Source of the DNA: an uncultured Prevotella sp.
GTDB taxonomy: Bacteria; Bacteroidota; Bacteroidia; Bacteroidales; Bacteroidaceae
Assembly: GCA_937895845.1 (NCBI GenBank)
Contig: CALBLK010000045.1
Span: 1 to 6,425 of the forward strand
DNA: 6,425 nt
Reading direction: 5' to 3'
In this document: positions 6,225-6,425 of the stretch, piece by piece
How positions within the stretch are numbered: position 1 is the stretch's first letter
How the letters are laid out: every line of letters begins with the position of its first letter
Translations under genes and position numbers: made by a program
The notes under the pieces: generated by a model
The model's database searches: none
What the model was told of the DNA's origin: nothing
The model's input: the letters and a program-made list of their open reading frames with translations, nothing else

Positions 6225-6425
6225 TAAGTAGGTGTTCACAATTATTTGATATGGATATGTGCTTTGTTTTTTGTCTGTATGTCCGGGCTGGAGAGGGAGT
6301 GTAGCGGGCTACACGACCGATGAAAGCCGGGCATACAGGCGAAAACAAAGTGCAGAGACGTGTCAAAGTATAATAAGCATCTGCTGACATAAAGATATAT
6401 ACGAATAATTTTGAACACCTACTTA
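6225..6425. repeat. MITE-like element with terminal inverted repeats
   Basis: The plus strand reads TAAGTAGGTGTTCACAATTATT at 6225-6246. The reverse complement of 6404-6425 is the same 22 bases with one mismatch (A for C at base 15). The roughly 200 bp framed this way holds no credible gene, only nested palindromes. The form (terminal inverted repeats, non-coding, structured interior, next to an ordinary operon) is that of a miniature inverted-repeat element or another dispersed repeat. The right arm ends exactly at the window end, so a target duplication cannot be tested and the element may be longer. I recall short hypothetical proteins in Bacteroidales genomes resembling the translation of this DNA, which would fit a multi-copy repeat, but I cannot confirm it here. 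It lies 56 bp before the first barrel gene. Confidence 0.65.
6262..6350. repeat. Large imperfect hairpin inside the repeat element
   Basis: CTTTG(TTTT) at 6262-6270 pairs with (AAAA)CAAAG at 6342-6350. CTGTATG at 6275-6281 pairs with CATACAG at 6332-6338, and CCGGGCT pairs with AGCCGGG apart from a small mismatch. At the centre GTGTAGC/GCTACAC (6299-6314) is a perfect palindrome with a 2-base spacer. All pairs are centred near 6306-6307, so either strand as RNA or single-stranded DNA could fold into one long interrupted stem of about 90 bases. A T- or A-rich tract lies at the base on each side. It may be a structured RNA, a transcription-end structure, or a transposition or replication signal. 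Confidence 0.6.

Noticed and set aside
6166..6390. 74-residue minus-strand open frame upstream of the barrel genes
   Set aside because: It is a translation of the repeat element and its palindromes, with no signal peptide or known motif. I regard it as spurious.

Overview
The window suggests a member of the Bacteroidales (Bacteroides/Prevotella-like). This rests on the protein families present (a BadF/BadG-type N-acetylglucosamine kinase, a secreted SGNH hydrolase, a secreted alpha/beta-hydrolase and small outer-membrane barrels) and on the lack of Shine-Dalgarno sequences before the starts. The genus cannot be fixed from what is visible.

The left part (about 1-1690) is clearly AT-rich; two 60-base lines counted there are 32 and 37 % GC. 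It holds two overlapping plus-strand genes. The first is a stand-alone restriction-type nuclease: a PD-(D/E)XK core like the N-terminal domain of type I HsdR, joined to a C-terminal domain I cannot name. The second is a small protein of unknown function whose start lies inside the end of the first. No methyltransferase, specificity subunit or helicase is visible, so this looks like a transferred defence-type cassette, possibly cut off at the left edge.

At about 1690 the composition jumps to GC-rich DNA (two lines counted at 73 and 67 % in the next two genes, about 52-57 % further right). A plus-strand gene encodes an exported alpha/beta-hydrolase with a complete Ser-Asp-His triad. It converges on a minus-strand block. 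Read in the direction of transcription, that block is: two tandem paralogous outer-membrane beta-barrel proteins 8 bp apart, a hairpin with a T-run (probable terminator), then an exported SGNH hydrolase and an N-acetylglucosamine-kinase-like enzyme 25 bp apart. An envelope/glycan theme is plausible (two secreted esterase-like enzymes, an amino-sugar kinase, two barrels), but the joint function is inference.

The right end (6225-6425) is non-coding and is a repeat element. It has 22-bp inverted repeats with one mismatch at its outer ends, around a second imperfect inverted repeat and a perfect central palindrome. The window ends exactly at the outer edge of the right arm, which would fit an assembly break in a multi-copy repeat. 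This element and the nuclease/small-protein pair are the two things most worth a second look.
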